A program made the position numbers and the translations under genes. The notes below the pieces were generated by a model, which was not told where the DNA came from, did not search any database, and saw only the letters and a list, made by a program, of their open reading frames with translations. From Actinacidiphila paucisporea (GTDB taxonomy: Bacteria > Actinomycetota > Actinomycetes > Streptomycetales > Streptomycetaceae), in the NCBI RefSeq assembly GCF_900142575.1, contig NZ_FRBI01000019.1, forward strand, positions 1-64,000: a stretch of DNA of 64,000 nucleotides, written 5' to 3'. Positions within the stretch are counted from its first letter, which is position 1; each line of letters begins with the position of its first letter. Shown here in pieces: positions 56,301 through 64,000 of the stretch.

Positions 56301-58046
56301 TCAGGTCACGGTGACCACCACCGAGTGCCAGCCGGTCGCGCCGTCGGGGAGGGTGCCGACCCGGTACTCCGGCTGCGTCCGGCCCTCGCGGTCGGTCGCG
56401 CGGACCTCCAGCGTGTGTTCGCCTGGTGTGGCCTGCCACGGCCACACCCACTGCCGCCAGGTGTCGGCGGAGTCCTGCGCTCCCAGCCGCGCGGTGTGCC
56501 AGGCGCCGCCGTCGACCCGCACCTCGACCCGGTCGACACCGTGGTGCTGCGCCCAGGCGACGCCGGCCACCGGTACGGAGCCGGCCTTCGGGGTGGCGAA
56601 CGGCTTGGGGGTGTCAATGCGCGACTCGGTCTTGATCGGCGCCCGGCGCGACCAGCGCCTTCGCACCCAGTACGCGTCGTATGCGTCGAACGTGGTCAGT
56701 TCGAGCTCCTGGAGCCACTTGCACGCCGACACGTATCCGTACAGGCCGGGGACGAGGACGCGGACCGGGAAGCCGTGGGCAAAGGGCAGCGGCTCGCCGT
56801 TCATGCCCACGGCGAGCATCGCGTCGCGGCCGTCCATGACGGTCTCCACCGGAGAGCCGATGGTCATGCCGTCCACCGATCGGGCGACGAGCTGGTCGCT
56901 CGGGCCGCCCCGCGACGGCGGCTGCACCCCGGCCTCGCGGAGCAGGTCGGCCAACCGCACGCCGATCCAGCGGGCGTTGCCGACGTACGGGCCACCCACC
57001 TCGTTCGACACGCAGGTCAGCGTGATGTCCCGTTCGATCAGGTCACGGCGCAGCAGGTCGGCGTAGCTCAGGCTCAACTCCTGCCGCACCCCGAGGCCGT
57101 GCAGGCGCAACCGCCACGTGGTGGCGTCCACCTTCGGCACGACCAGGGCGGTGTCGACCCGGTAGAAGGCCGGGTTGGGCGTGAGGAAGGGGCTCAGGCC
57201 CGGCACCCGCAGGTCGGCGCCGGCCGGCACCGCCCGTGCGGGCGAGGCGGGCCGGGGCAGGACGACCGCCGCACGGGAGGCGGCGGCGGCCGCGCCGTGC
57301 CGGCTGTTGAGTGTCCGACCGAGCAGTCCCGCCCCGGCCGAGGCGGTCGCGGTGGCGGTCGCCGCGAGGACGAAGCGACGGCGGTCGAAGGAGCGGGGCT
57401 CGGGGAGAGGAGGACTGGGGGGACCGGCGTCGGCAGCCGGGTCGGCCGCGGGTGCGGGACCGGGATTGGGATCGGGAGGGGACGCCGGCGGGGCGCCTCG
57501 CAGCGCCAGGATGCCGACCAGCATCCAGAGCACCGCCGTGCCCACCGCTGCGCCCACCACCGGGGGCAAGACGTCCAGGCCGTGCCGGTCCGGCCGGCTC
57601 CGGGCAGCGAGCACGCCGACCACCCCGAACACCAGCACTGCTGCTGAGGCAGAGCGGCGGAACCGCAGCGCGGCCACGCCCAGGGTCAAGGCGAACAGCG
57701 CGAGCATTACGACGATGCCCGACTCCAGCACCGGCTTGTCGTTGGTGCCGAAGTGCCTTACCGCGAAGTCTTTCAGGGCCGGCGGGGTACGGTCGATCAC
57801 CGCGCCTCCGACCGTCACCACCGGGCTGGCCTGGGGCCGCACCGCGGACGCCGCCAGCTCGGCGACACCGAGCGCCGCGGCCCCGGCCGACAGACCGCAC
57901 ACCGCGCCCAGGACAAGGCGCCCCGAACGACGTCCCGCACCCGCACCGGTGCGCGACCGCGACGGCAGGAGCCGTGGCAGCGGCTCCCGCACATCACTCG
58001 TGGTGCCCGCGGGACGGGCGGGCTCCCTGCGTCGGTTGTCGGTCAT
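56301..58046 (-). CDS. Membrane-anchored sulfite-oxidase-family molybdoenzyme
   Basis: A 581-residue protein. The N-terminal third has four to five membrane helices (about residues 45-200), then a Pro-rich linker and a SRRRF-like DRRRFVLAAT segment. The catalytic part holds the molybdopterin domain (LSYADLLRRDLIERDITLTCVSNEVGGPYVGNARWIGV, with the Mo-ligand Cys in TLTCVSN) and FPVRVLVPGLYGYVSACKWL. The C-terminus is the Ig-like dimerisation domain (GVAWAQHHGVDRVEVRVDGGAWH). The substrate may be an oxidised Met or S/N-oxide, as in YedY-like enzymes. It lies next to the fasciclin gene on the same strand. Confidence 0.9.
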   Translation of the reverse strand: MTDNRRREPARPAGTTSDVREPLPRLLPSRSRTGAGAGRRSGRLVLGAVCGLSAGAAALGVAELAASAVRPQASPVVTVGGAVIDRTPPALKDFAVRHFGTNDKPVLESGIVVMLALFALTLGVAALRFRRSASAAVLVFGVVGVLAARSRPDRHGLDVLPPVVGAAVGTAVLWMLVGILALRGAPPASPPDPNPGPAPAADPAADAGPPSPPLPEPRSFDRRRFVLAATATATASAGAGLLGRTLNSRHGAAAAASRAAVVLPRPASPARAVPAGADLRVPGLSPFLTPNPAFYRVDTALVVPKVDATTWRLRLHGLGVRQELSLSYADLLRRDLIERDITLTCVSNEVGGPYVGNARWIGVRLADLLREAGVQPPSRGGPSDQLVARSVDGMTIGSPVETVMDGRDAMLAVGMNGEPLPFAHGFPVRVLVPGLYGYVSACKWLQELELTTFDAYDAYWVRRRWSRRAPIKTESRIDTPKPFATPKAGSVPVAGVAWAQHHGVDRVEVRVDGGAWHTARLGAQDSADTWRQWVWPWQATPGEHTLEVRATDREGRTQPEYRVGTLPDGATGWHSVVVTVT

Positions 58047-58259
58047 GCAAGCTCTTCGTCGCCGAGCCCATGGCGGATTGCTCACTACTTCCACGCGTGA
58101 CGTTCCGCCCGGTGGGAACCCCGAAGTTTCCATCTCTTGCAACACGCTGCGCCGGCAGATCGGTCCGGAGGCTGACCAATTATGAGAAGCCGCAGCTGCA
58201 GCAGCGGCAATGGCATCCGGAGGAGGATGACACCGGCAGATCCCAGGGCCCGCGCAGCC

Positions 58260-59006
58260 TCACATCCGGGATCTCAGCACGTCGACCTCGCAGCCCGGAG
58301 CGAACGGGTCGAAGCCGTGCTCGGTCAGCCAGCGAACGACCAGCAGGCTCCGCAGCGACCACCACGCGCGGATCACGTCGAGGTCGACGCCGGTGCCGTA
58401 GCCGGCTACGACGTCGCCGAGGCGTTCCTCGTGTCCGAGCGTCAAGATGGCGAGGTCGAACAGGGCGTCGCCCCGGCCCGCCTCGGACCAGTCGATGATG
58501 CCCGTGACCTCGTCACCGTCGACGAAGACATGAGTGATCTGCAGGTCGCCGTGCGTGAACACCGGAGTCCACGGCCGGAACGCGGCCTCGGCGACCTGGC
58601 GGTTGCGGGTGACCAGGTCGGCGGGCAGGACGCCGTTCGTCACCAGCCACTCGCACTCGGCGTCGAGCTCCGCCGCCAATTCCTCGCGATTCCGGCCGGC
58701 TTGGCCCTGCCGGGCCGGCAACGGCGCGTCGTGCAACGTCCGGACGGCGGCACCCGCCGCGCCCCACGCCGCCGTGGACGCGGTCGACGGTTCGCCGAGA
58801 CGGCCGAGCGCCGTCCCCTGGACCGCGGCGAGCGCGAGCACGGGCGGCCTGCGCCACAGGACCTCCGGGGTCGGGACCGGTGCCAGGACCATCGCCTCGA
58901 CCTCGACGTCGATGCGCGCCTGATCGGCGTCCACCTTCAAGAACACATCGCCCACGCGCAGGGTCGCGCGCTCGGAATGGGCGACGACGACTTCGACCTC
59001 ATCCAT
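58260..59006 (-). CDS. APH-fold phosphotransferase
   Basis: A 248-residue kinase-like protein. The catalytic loop is FTHGDLQITHVFVDGDEVTGIIDWSEAGRGD: HGD is intact and IDW carries the Mg-binding Asp, but the usual Asn of HGDxxxxN is a His. The N-terminal part (ATLRVGDVFLKVD) has the ATP-binding Lys. Family members phosphorylate aminoglycosides, macrolides or metabolites; resistance cannot be claimed from sequence alone. Confidence 0.83.
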   Translation of the reverse strand: MDEVEVVVAHSERATLRVGDVFLKVDADQARIDVEVEAMVLAPVPTPEVLWRRPPVLALAAVQGTALGRLGEPSTASTAAWGAAGAAVRTLHDAPLPARQGQAGRNREELAAELDAECEWLVTNGVLPADLVTRNRQVAEAAFRPWTPVFTHGDLQITHVFVDGDEVTGIIDWSEAGRGDALFDLAILTLGHEERLGDVVAGYGTGVDLDVIRAWWSLRSLLVVRWLTEHGFDPFAPGCEVDVLRSRM

Positions 59007-59127
59007 GGGCGGTCAGTATCCCGGCGATGACCGTCCACGTCGCCGGGTTTACGGCGTGCGACGGTGCGCTGGTCGCGTCCCGGGGTTCTCGTGCACGATC
59101 GGCGCTCGGCTCCGCTACGTCGGGCGG

Positions 59128-59628
59128 CTACGTCGGGCGGTTGTCGCCGGCGTCGGGCAGGTACGCCTCCAGGGTGTCGCAAACCGTCGTCAGAAACCGT
59201 TCCAGAGCGTCGAGGTCGCCGGGGGTGAGGGATTCCAGCGCCTGGCTCGTGGCGTGGCCGAGCGGTCCGAAGAAGGCTCTCGCGGTCGCCCGCCCCTGGT
59301 CGGTCTGGTAGAGGTGGACCGTCCGCTGATCGGCGGGGTTGTCGCGACTGCGCCGCACGTGTCCTGACGCCTCCAGCCGGTCGATGACGTAGCTCGTGCC
59401 GCCGGCTGACAGGCCCAGGTGCTCCCGGAGCGTGCGGGGCGTCAACGCGGTCCCCGCGTTCTGCGCCTGGATCACCGACAGCAGGGCCTGCAGGTCGCTG
59501 GCCTGGAGGCCCTGGGCAGAGGCGAAGCTGTGGGCGAGCTGGGTGGAGGCGACCGCGTACCGGCGCAGCCCGTGCAGGATGCTGTCGGCGTCGCCGCCGG
59601 TACGCCCGGTCGGGTGGTGGTGAGTCAT
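59128..59628 (-). CDS. MarR-family regulator of the MMPL exporter
   Basis: A 166-residue MarR protein: TPRTLREHLGLSAGGTSYVIDRLEASGHVRRSRDNPADQRTVHLYQTDQGRA is the winged helix. ATG 59628 has GAGG 8 nt upstream. The MMPL exporter gene is divergent and only 37 bp away, so one bound dimer would cover both promoters. A repeat CATGCCGG...CCGGCATG spans both start codons. Confidence 0.9.
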   Translation of the reverse strand: MTHHHPTGRTGGDADSILHGLRRYAVASTQLAHSFASAQGLQASDLQALLSVIQAQNAGTALTPRTLREHLGLSAGGTSYVIDRLEASGHVRRSRDNPADQRTVHLYQTDQGRATARAFFGPLGHATSQALESLTPGDLDALERFLTTVCDTLEAYLPDAGDNRPT

Positions 59629-59667
59629 GCCGGATACCTCATGGGCGGCAGGGTAGCCTGCCGGCAT
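59627..59667. promoter_or_regulatory. Inverted repeat spanning both divergent start codons
   Basis: ATGCCGG (59627-59633) and CCGGCAT (59661-59667) are exact reverse complements and overlap the marR and MMPL start codons. Between them TAGCCT (59654-59659) ends 6 nt before the MMPL ATG, suggesting a leaderless transcript. A second repeat, ATTCA-N5-TGAAT, starts at 59672 inside the MMPL gene. Confidence 0.45.
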
Positions 59668-61918
59668 GGACCATTCAGTCAGTGAATCAGTCCGGTTGTC
59701 GGGGACCGCCCGCCTGGCGCAGTGGTCCGTTCGTCACCGCTGGCTCGTCATCGCCTTGTGGGTCGTCCTGGCCTTGGCCGGCGCCGTCGCCGCGAGCCAG
59801 TCCAGCAGTCGGCTGTCGTTCACCTTCGACCTGCCGGGCCAGCCCGCTTTCGAGACGAACTCCGCGATCGTGAGCCGGTTCGGCTCCGGCGGGGACAACC
59901 CGCCGCTGGTGGCCGTCGTCCACTTGCCCGCCGGAGCGAACGTCGACTCTCCCGGCGTCGAACGGCGGTTGGCCGCGGCCTTCGACTCCGCGGCCAAGGC
60001 CCTGCCCGGCGCGCGCACCGCCTCGTATCCGGCCACACACGACCGGGCCTTCGTCTCGGCCGACGGCCGCACCACCTTCGCCCTGCTCTACCCGGTACCT
60101 GACTTCACCAGTTCCGACCCGTACAGCAAGGCTCTGCCCGCGTTGACCCGCTCGCTCGCCGACGTGCGGGTGGCAGGTGCGCCGGTGCATGTCACGGGCG
60201 CGTCGGTGCTCGCCTCAGGCGGCTCCAGCAGTGGCAACAGCGTGCTGGCGGAGACGTTGTTCGCCGGTGTCGCCGCCCTGGTGGTGCTGGCCGTGGTGTT
60301 CGGGTCGCTCCTGGCCCTGCTGCCGCTGCTGATCGCGGCGGTGGCCATTCCCAGCGCATTCGTCGTGATCTACGCCCTCACCTATGCCACCACCATGTCG
60401 ACGCTGGTACAGAACATCGTCGCGCTGGTCGGCCTCGGGGTGGCCATCGACTACGCCTTGCTCGTGGTCACCCGATGGCGCGAAGAGCTCGCGAGGAACA
60501 CGAGCGGCGGCACACCGGGCGGCGCACAGACGCCGCTTCGCCGTGCGGCGCCCGAGGCGAACCGGGGGGCGGTGATCGCCTCGGCGGGGACCGCGGGCAG
60601 TTCGGTGGTCTTCTCCGGTGTCACCGTCGCGGTCAGCCTGGCCGCCCTGGCGCTGACCCCTGTGCCGTTCCTGCGCAGCATCGGACTCGCCGGGATGCTC
60701 ATCCCGCTGTTCAGCATCGGCGTCTCCACCACGCTGCTACCGGTCGTCCTGGACGCCATCGGGCCGCGTATGGAATGGCCGCGCAAGAAGCCGGCCTCCA
60801 CGACGAGCCGGATGTGGACCGCCATCGCCACCTGGGTGGTCGCCCACCGCGTCATCGCCGCCGCCGGCTCGCTGGCCGTACTCGGACTGCTCATCGCACC
60901 CTTGGCAGGCCTGAACCTGGGCGAGCCCCAGGCCAAGGCCACCGCCTCGACGGCATCCGCCGACGCCAAGGCCGGATTCCGGCTGCTGGACACCTCAGGG
61001 ATCGGCGCCGGCGTGCTACGCCCCACAGAAGTCCTCACGCCCGCCGCCGCGACGTACCCCGCACCACGCGGGATCACCGTGGCCGCGCCGCCCGCCTGGC
61101 AGCGCGGGAGCCTGCGAGTCGTGGACGCCTGGTCACCCGCCGACCCGTCCAGCGCCGCCGGCAAGGACACGCTCAGCGCCGTCCGCAGCGCGGCGGCGAA
61201 AGTGCCCGGCGCGCGTATCGGTGGTTCTCCCGCCCAGGACGCGGACTTCATCGACGCGCTGTACGGCCCCAACGTGGTCTTCATCATCGCCGCCATCGTG
61301 ATCCTGACCGTGCTGCTGCTCACCCGGGCGCTGCGCTCGGTGTGGCTGCCGGTCAAAGCCCTGCTCCTCAACGCCATGTCCCTGGCCGCGGCGTTCGGCG
61401 TCCTCACCTTCGTCTGGCAGCAGGGCCACGCCACGCAGACCCTGTTCAACGCCCCGGCCACCGGCGCGGTCACCTTGTGGGTTCCGCTGGCCGTCTTCGC
61501 CCTGCTGTTCGGCCTGTCGATGGACTACGAGGTGTTCATCCTGACGCGCATCAACGAGGAGTACGCCACGAGCGGTTCGACGGACAAGGCGGTCATCGCC
61601 GGCATCGGACACACCGGCCGGCTGGTCACCTCCGGCGCGCTCATCCTCTTCCTCGCCTTCGTCGCCCTCGGCGGCGTCCCGCAGACCGACGTCAAGATCC
61701 TCTCCACCGGCCTGGCCGCTGGGATCATCCTGGACGCCACGATCATCCGCGGCATCCTGGCACCCGCACTGGTCGCTCTCCTCGGCCGCTTCAACTGGTG
61801 GATGCCCACCTGGGTCGCACGGGCGCTGCGCATCCGACCGCTGGTCGCTCCCGATCCCGGACATGACGCCGCGACAGCATCGTCGACCGGCTCCCGTCCG
61901 ACGCCAGGGCCGCAGTGA
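59666..61918 (+). CDS. MMPL/RND-family exporter
   Basis: A 750-residue transporter with the MMPL plan: N-terminal helix (WLVIALWVVLALAGAVAAS), a periplasmic loop, five helices with GVAIDYALLVVTRWREEL, a second N-like helix (VIAAAGSLAVLGLLIAPLAGL), a second loop, and five more helices with GLSMDYEVFILTRINEEY. The two Asp-Tyr pairs (IDYAL and MDYEV) are the proton-relay motifs. It should export lipids, drugs or siderophores by proton motive force. Divergent MarR points to efflux of an inducing compound. No Shine-Dalgarno is seen. Confidence 0.93.
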   Translation: MDHSVSESVRLSGTARLAQWSVRHRWLVIALWVVLALAGAVAASQSSSRLSFTFDLPGQPAFETNSAIVSRFGSGGDNPPLVAVVHLPAGANVDSPGVERRLAAAFDSAAKALPGARTASYPATHDRAFVSADGRTTFALLYPVPDFTSSDPYSKALPALTRSLADVRVAGAPVHVTGASVLASGGSSSGNSVLAETLFAGVAALVVLAVVFGSLLALLPLLIAAVAIPSAFVVIYALTYATTMSTLVQNIVALVGLGVAIDYALLVVTRWREELARNTSGGTPGGAQTPLRRAAPEANRGAVIASAGTAGSSVVFSGVTVAVSLAALALTPVPFLRSIGLAGMLIPLFSIGVSTTLLPVVLDAIGPRMEWPRKKPASTTSRMWTAIATWVVAHRVIAAAGSLAVLGLLIAPLAGLNLGEPQAKATASTASADAKAGFRLLDTSGIGAGVLRPTEVLTPAAATYPAPRGITVAAPPAWQRGSLRVVDAWSPADPSSAAGKDTLSAVRSAAAKVPGARIGGSPAQDADFIDALYGPNVVFIIAAIVILTVLLLTRALRSVWLPVKALLLNAMSLAAAFGVLTFVWQQGHATQTLFNAPATGAVTLWVPLAVFALLFGLSMDYEVFILTRINEEYATSGSTDKAVIAGIGHTGRLVTSGALILFLAFVALGGVPQTDVKILSTGLAAGIILDATIIRGILAPALVALLGRFNWWMPTWVARALRIRPLVAPDPGHDAATASSTGSRPTPGPQ

Positions 61919-62001
61919 CCCCCTGACCGGGCCCGGCCGGCGGCAGCGGCAACCCACGGAGGCGCAGAGGTGGGCAATGCGGCCTGCACAATGTGGGCGG
62001 C

Positions 62002-62163
62002 TCACTGTTTGTCGCCCTGGGCGGCACCGTTTCCGCCGAGTGCGGCGACCAAGGTGGCGGCCGCGCTCGCCTGCGTGGTGGTGAGGAACGAGTCGTACTG
62101 GCTCGTCGCCGCGGCGGTGGCCAGCGCACGCAGGAAAGCCAGGCCGTCGCTGTTCGCCGTCAT
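62002..62163 (-). CDS. Small ORF directly coupled to the DUF3291 gene, 53 residues
   Basis: ATG 62163 follows the DUF3291 stop with no gap (TGAATG). The product, MTANSDGLAFLRALATAAAT then SQYDSFLTTTQASAAATLVA and AALGGNGAAQGDKQ, is Ala/Thr-rich, without Cys or a membrane helix, and the third-position G/C bias is strong. I do not recognise it. The junction suggests translational coupling, so it may be a partner or a split-off C-terminal piece. Confidence 0.5.
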   Translation of the reverse strand: MTANSDGLAFLRALATAAATSQYDSFLTTTQASAAATLVAALGGNGAAQGDKQ

Positions 62164-62736
62164 TCAATCGGGCGTCGAACAGCGAACCCGGTCGCTCTTC
62201 GGCCCGATGCCTTGGCTCCTCGTGGGAGTTCCATCCGGGGCGAACGCGTGGTGGAAGGTGAAGGCGTGCGGCGTGGAGCCGTGGTCGTGGAGGTGCTCCA
62301 GTCGGGAAACTCCGACCCGCCAGGTGGGTATCGCGTCGTCGGAGACCCACCAGAACACGTAATTCGGGTTTCCTGTCCTCTCGAACCAGTCGTAGCGCCT
62401 GTTCAGCGCCTCACGGTGCTGACCGGTGTAGATGGCGTCGAAGGCGGGGCGCAGGTCGGTCCAGAGCGAGAGGGTCGCGGCCAGGGCGGTGGTTTCCGCC
62501 CTACGGCCCTTGCCGTACCAGGTCGGTACGGCGAACTCCCCCCATGCGCCCCAGTCCGCCTCGAAGAGTGCGCCCCGGTCACCGTCCGCCGCTTCGGCAT
62601 GCGCGAGGTATCCGGGGTGCTGACTGATCTTCCGGTAGACGGCCCCACCGATGTCGTAGAACTCGCGCGTGAGAGGTGCGGGATCGGCGAGAGGTGTCTT
62701 CAGGACGCCGAATGTGTACAGAGCAAGATGGGACAT
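62164..62736 (-). CDS. DUF3291-family protein
   Basis: A 190-residue protein starting HLALYTFGVLKTPLADPAPLTREFYDIG and containing GEFAVPTWYG, LSLWTDLRPAFDAIYTGQHREAL and the Trp-rich NYVFWWVSDDAIPTWRVGVSRLEHLHDHG. It matches the DUF3291 pattern, a dimeric alpha/beta-barrel relative of small monooxygenases. AGGGAG precedes the ATG. Function unknown. Confidence 0.82.
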   Translation of the reverse strand: MSHLALYTFGVLKTPLADPAPLTREFYDIGGAVYRKISQHPGYLAHAEAADGDRGALFEADWGAWGEFAVPTWYGKGRRAETTALAATLSLWTDLRPAFDAIYTGQHREALNRRYDWFERTGNPNYVFWWVSDDAIPTWRVGVSRLEHLHDHGSTPHAFTFHHAFAPDGTPTRSQGIGPKSDRVRCSTPD

Positions 62737-63021
62737 GTGTCGCTCCCTGGCTGGGGGTTCCTGATTGTTGGCCCTGGTTCGGTGGCTTACGCGCAGGGGC
62801 GAGGGTTCGTGGGGCGTGGCCGACTCACCGCGTCGCGGCTGGTTCAGCCTGGAGGAACACCTGCGGGACTGTGGGGGACCACCGAGGACCAGGTGAAGGT
62901 AGCCGTCTCCGCGAGCGATGTCGAAGTTGCAAATTCGCTGCCCACATGGCCTGTTGCACAGGTCCTTGGGGGAACTGAGGCGGTGGCTCCGGCTGCCTCC
63001 GTGGAAGTCCGCATCGGCCCG

Positions 63022-63489
63022 TCAGATGCCGGACGTACCGTGTCCGCGACCCACAGCGTCCGTCGACGCTCCTTCCTCGGTCTGCTCCAGCGGTGAGGTA
63101 GGCGCCAGGGTGCGCAGGACATCGAACTCGTTGCCCTCGGGGTCGGCCATGACCACCCAGCTTCGGGCGCGCCCCTCCTGACCGAGGTCCACCCTGGTGG
63201 CGCCGAGACCGAGCAACCTGGCGACCTCGTCGTCGGTGCCGGCGTCGATCGGGCTCACGTCGAGGTGGAGCCGGTTCTTCACGGTCTTGCCCTCGGGCAC
63301 CCGGATGAACAGCAGCGTCGGTGGCATCTGGCCACCCCGCACGGCCTCGACGGTCGGCTCCCAGGAGCCGATCTCGACTTTGCCCTCGCTGCTGTCGAGC
63401 ACGGTGAAGTCCAGGACTTCGCACCAGAAAGCTGCCAGCCGTTGCGGATCGTGGCAGTCGATGACCAATTCCGTGAACCTGCTGGTCAT
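63022..63489 (-). CDS. VOC-family glyoxalase-like protein
   Basis: A 155-residue VOC protein: FTELVIDCHDPQRLAAFWCEVLDFTVLD, FIRVPEGKTVKNRLHLDVSP, EVARLLGLGATRVDLGQ and WVVMADPEGNEFDVLRTL. ATG 63489 has TGGAGAAG 5 nt upstream and gives a normal domain length. The upstream membrane-protein frame runs into it without a stop, so a fused product is also possible. Confidence 0.85.
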   Translation of the reverse strand: MTSRFTELVIDCHDPQRLAAFWCEVLDFTVLDSSEGKVEIGSWEPTVEAVRGGQMPPTLLFIRVPEGKTVKNRLHLDVSPIDAGTDDEVARLLGLGATRVDLGQEGRARSWVVMADPEGNEFDVLRTLAPTSPLEQTEEGASTDAVGRGHGTSGI

Positions 63490-64000
63490 GGCTTCTCCAG
63501 GTATCAGTGATGCCGAGCTGGGCCGGCGCATCCATGTCGCCGTCGCGGCCAGTGTGGTCGGCGACGACTCGCCGGTCCAGCTTCGTGAGCCCAGCGCGGC
63601 GTCGAGCTGGTGCAGGCGGCTGCGGATGTCACCGTCGAAGGCCACGTAGGCGACCGTGGTGCGAACACAGCTGACCGGCGCCCAGATCCGCCGACCGATG
63701 TCAGGGTTCTCCTGCTGCGTGGCGCACGAGTCCGCCACCGAGGTGCCGAGCGGCACCGCCCAGGGCAGGGCGGACTTCAGCGCCGCCAAAGCGGCCGAGT
63801 CGGCTCGCGCGGCATCCTTGTCCGCAGCTCTCGTGTCCGCCCTGGCGGCGAACGCCGCGACATCCGGTGGCTTGCGGTTCCATGCGTGTTGGACCTGCCA
63901 CATCACGGAGAACCACACCGCGAACACCAGCCCGCACACCAACAGCACGACGAGCGCGCAACCTCGCCCCGTCCGGCCCGCCGCGCTGCCGTTCCCCGCC
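63490..64000 (-). CDS. Membrane-anchored protein of unknown function, partial, open into the VOC frame
   Basis: The frame is open from the window edge (first full codon ends at 63999). It has one N-terminal membrane helix (CALVVLLVCGLVFAVWFSVMW), a Lys/Asp/Ala-rich segment and an outside part with two Cys (DSCATQQ and APVSCVRT) followed by VAYVAFDGDIRSRLHQLDAAL. The pattern recalls small Streptomyces membrane proteins of unknown function. There is no stop before the VOC start at 63489, so its 3' end seems lost or fused. The true start lies outside the window. Confidence 0.55.

Noticed and set aside
1..64000. tRNA genes, CRISPR arrays, intact insertion sequences or prophage genes
   Set aside because: No cloverleaf with CCA-type end, no regularly spaced repeat array, and no transposase or integrase domain was recognised on either strand by reading; a tRNAscan or IS search could still find something I missed.

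Overview
The window looks like chromosomal DNA of a Streptomyces-type actinobacterium. GC content is very high nearly throughout, codon third positions are almost always G or C, and GTG starts are common. Typical content includes SpoIIE-type phosphatases, a SigB/SigF-type sigma factor, an Xre-cupin/DUF6126 pair, Tat signals, many MarR/HxlR/MerR/LysR regulators and leaderless-looking promoters. No rRNA, tRNA, CRISPR array or intact transposase was recognised.

Region 1 (1-30.8 kb) is a patchwork of short, mostly independent units: a Tat-exported GH71/99-like hydrolase cut by the window edge, aldo/keto reductases, a membrane SpoIIE phosphatase, HxlR/DoxX, a slipin, pntAB transhydrogenase, MarR/epimerase, an M20 hydrolase, Xre-cupin/DUF6126, NAD kinase, a stress sigma factor, MerR/quinone oxidoreductase, a PAS-GAF-pseudophosphatase-ATPase protein, an unknown 394-residue protein, LysR/aldo-keto reductase, zinc-free ribosomal proteins L33 and L31, and several acetyltransferases and methyltransferases. 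At 9.07-9.53 kb a Thr-Thr-Thr leader peptide and a perfect 15-bp hairpin precede a truncated threonyl-tRNA synthetase gene, which looks like the relic of an attenuator-controlled synthetase.

Region 2 (30.8-33.2 kb) has visibly lower GC and carries a Ser/Thr kinase with a PQQ-type beta-propeller, next to a truncated SMI1/KNR4-like gene.

Region 3 (33.4-47.2 kb) is the most coherent system. It encodes an oxidative L-fucose (6-deoxy-sugar) pathway: ribose-type ABC importer, mutarotase, sugar dehydrogenase, lactonase, L-fuconate dehydratase, 2-keto-3-deoxy-fuconate dehydrogenase and diketo-acid hydrolase. By known chemistry this pathway ends in pyruvate plus L-lactate. A nickel-dependent lactate-racemase-family enzyme (LarA) and its cofactor genes larB, larC and larE sit in the same operon as three pathway enzymes, and all seven genes overlap by exactly 4 bp. 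The inference is that the L-lactate made by the pathway, or another 2-hydroxyacid in it, is racemised by LarA. The divergent fucD and importer promoters are near mirror images, each carrying the same 15-bp operator-like word. No regulator gene lies in the cluster.

Region 4 (47.3-53.9 kb) is decaying: a His-rich NicO-type metal transporter gene with a frameshift, a TPR gene with a frameshift, an internally deleted DUF4331 gene, an intact multicopper oxidase, and a 5'-truncated second TPR gene.

Region 5 (54-58 kb) resembles the mycobacterial SigK system: RskA-like anti-sigma factor, SigK-like ECF sigma factor, fasciclin lipoprotein and a membrane-anchored sulfite-oxidase-family molybdoenzyme. 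Region 6 (58.2-64 kb) holds an APH-type kinase, MarR with a divergent MMPL exporter, a DUF3291 gene with a small coupled ORF, and a VOC gene read through in frame from a membrane protein that runs off the window.
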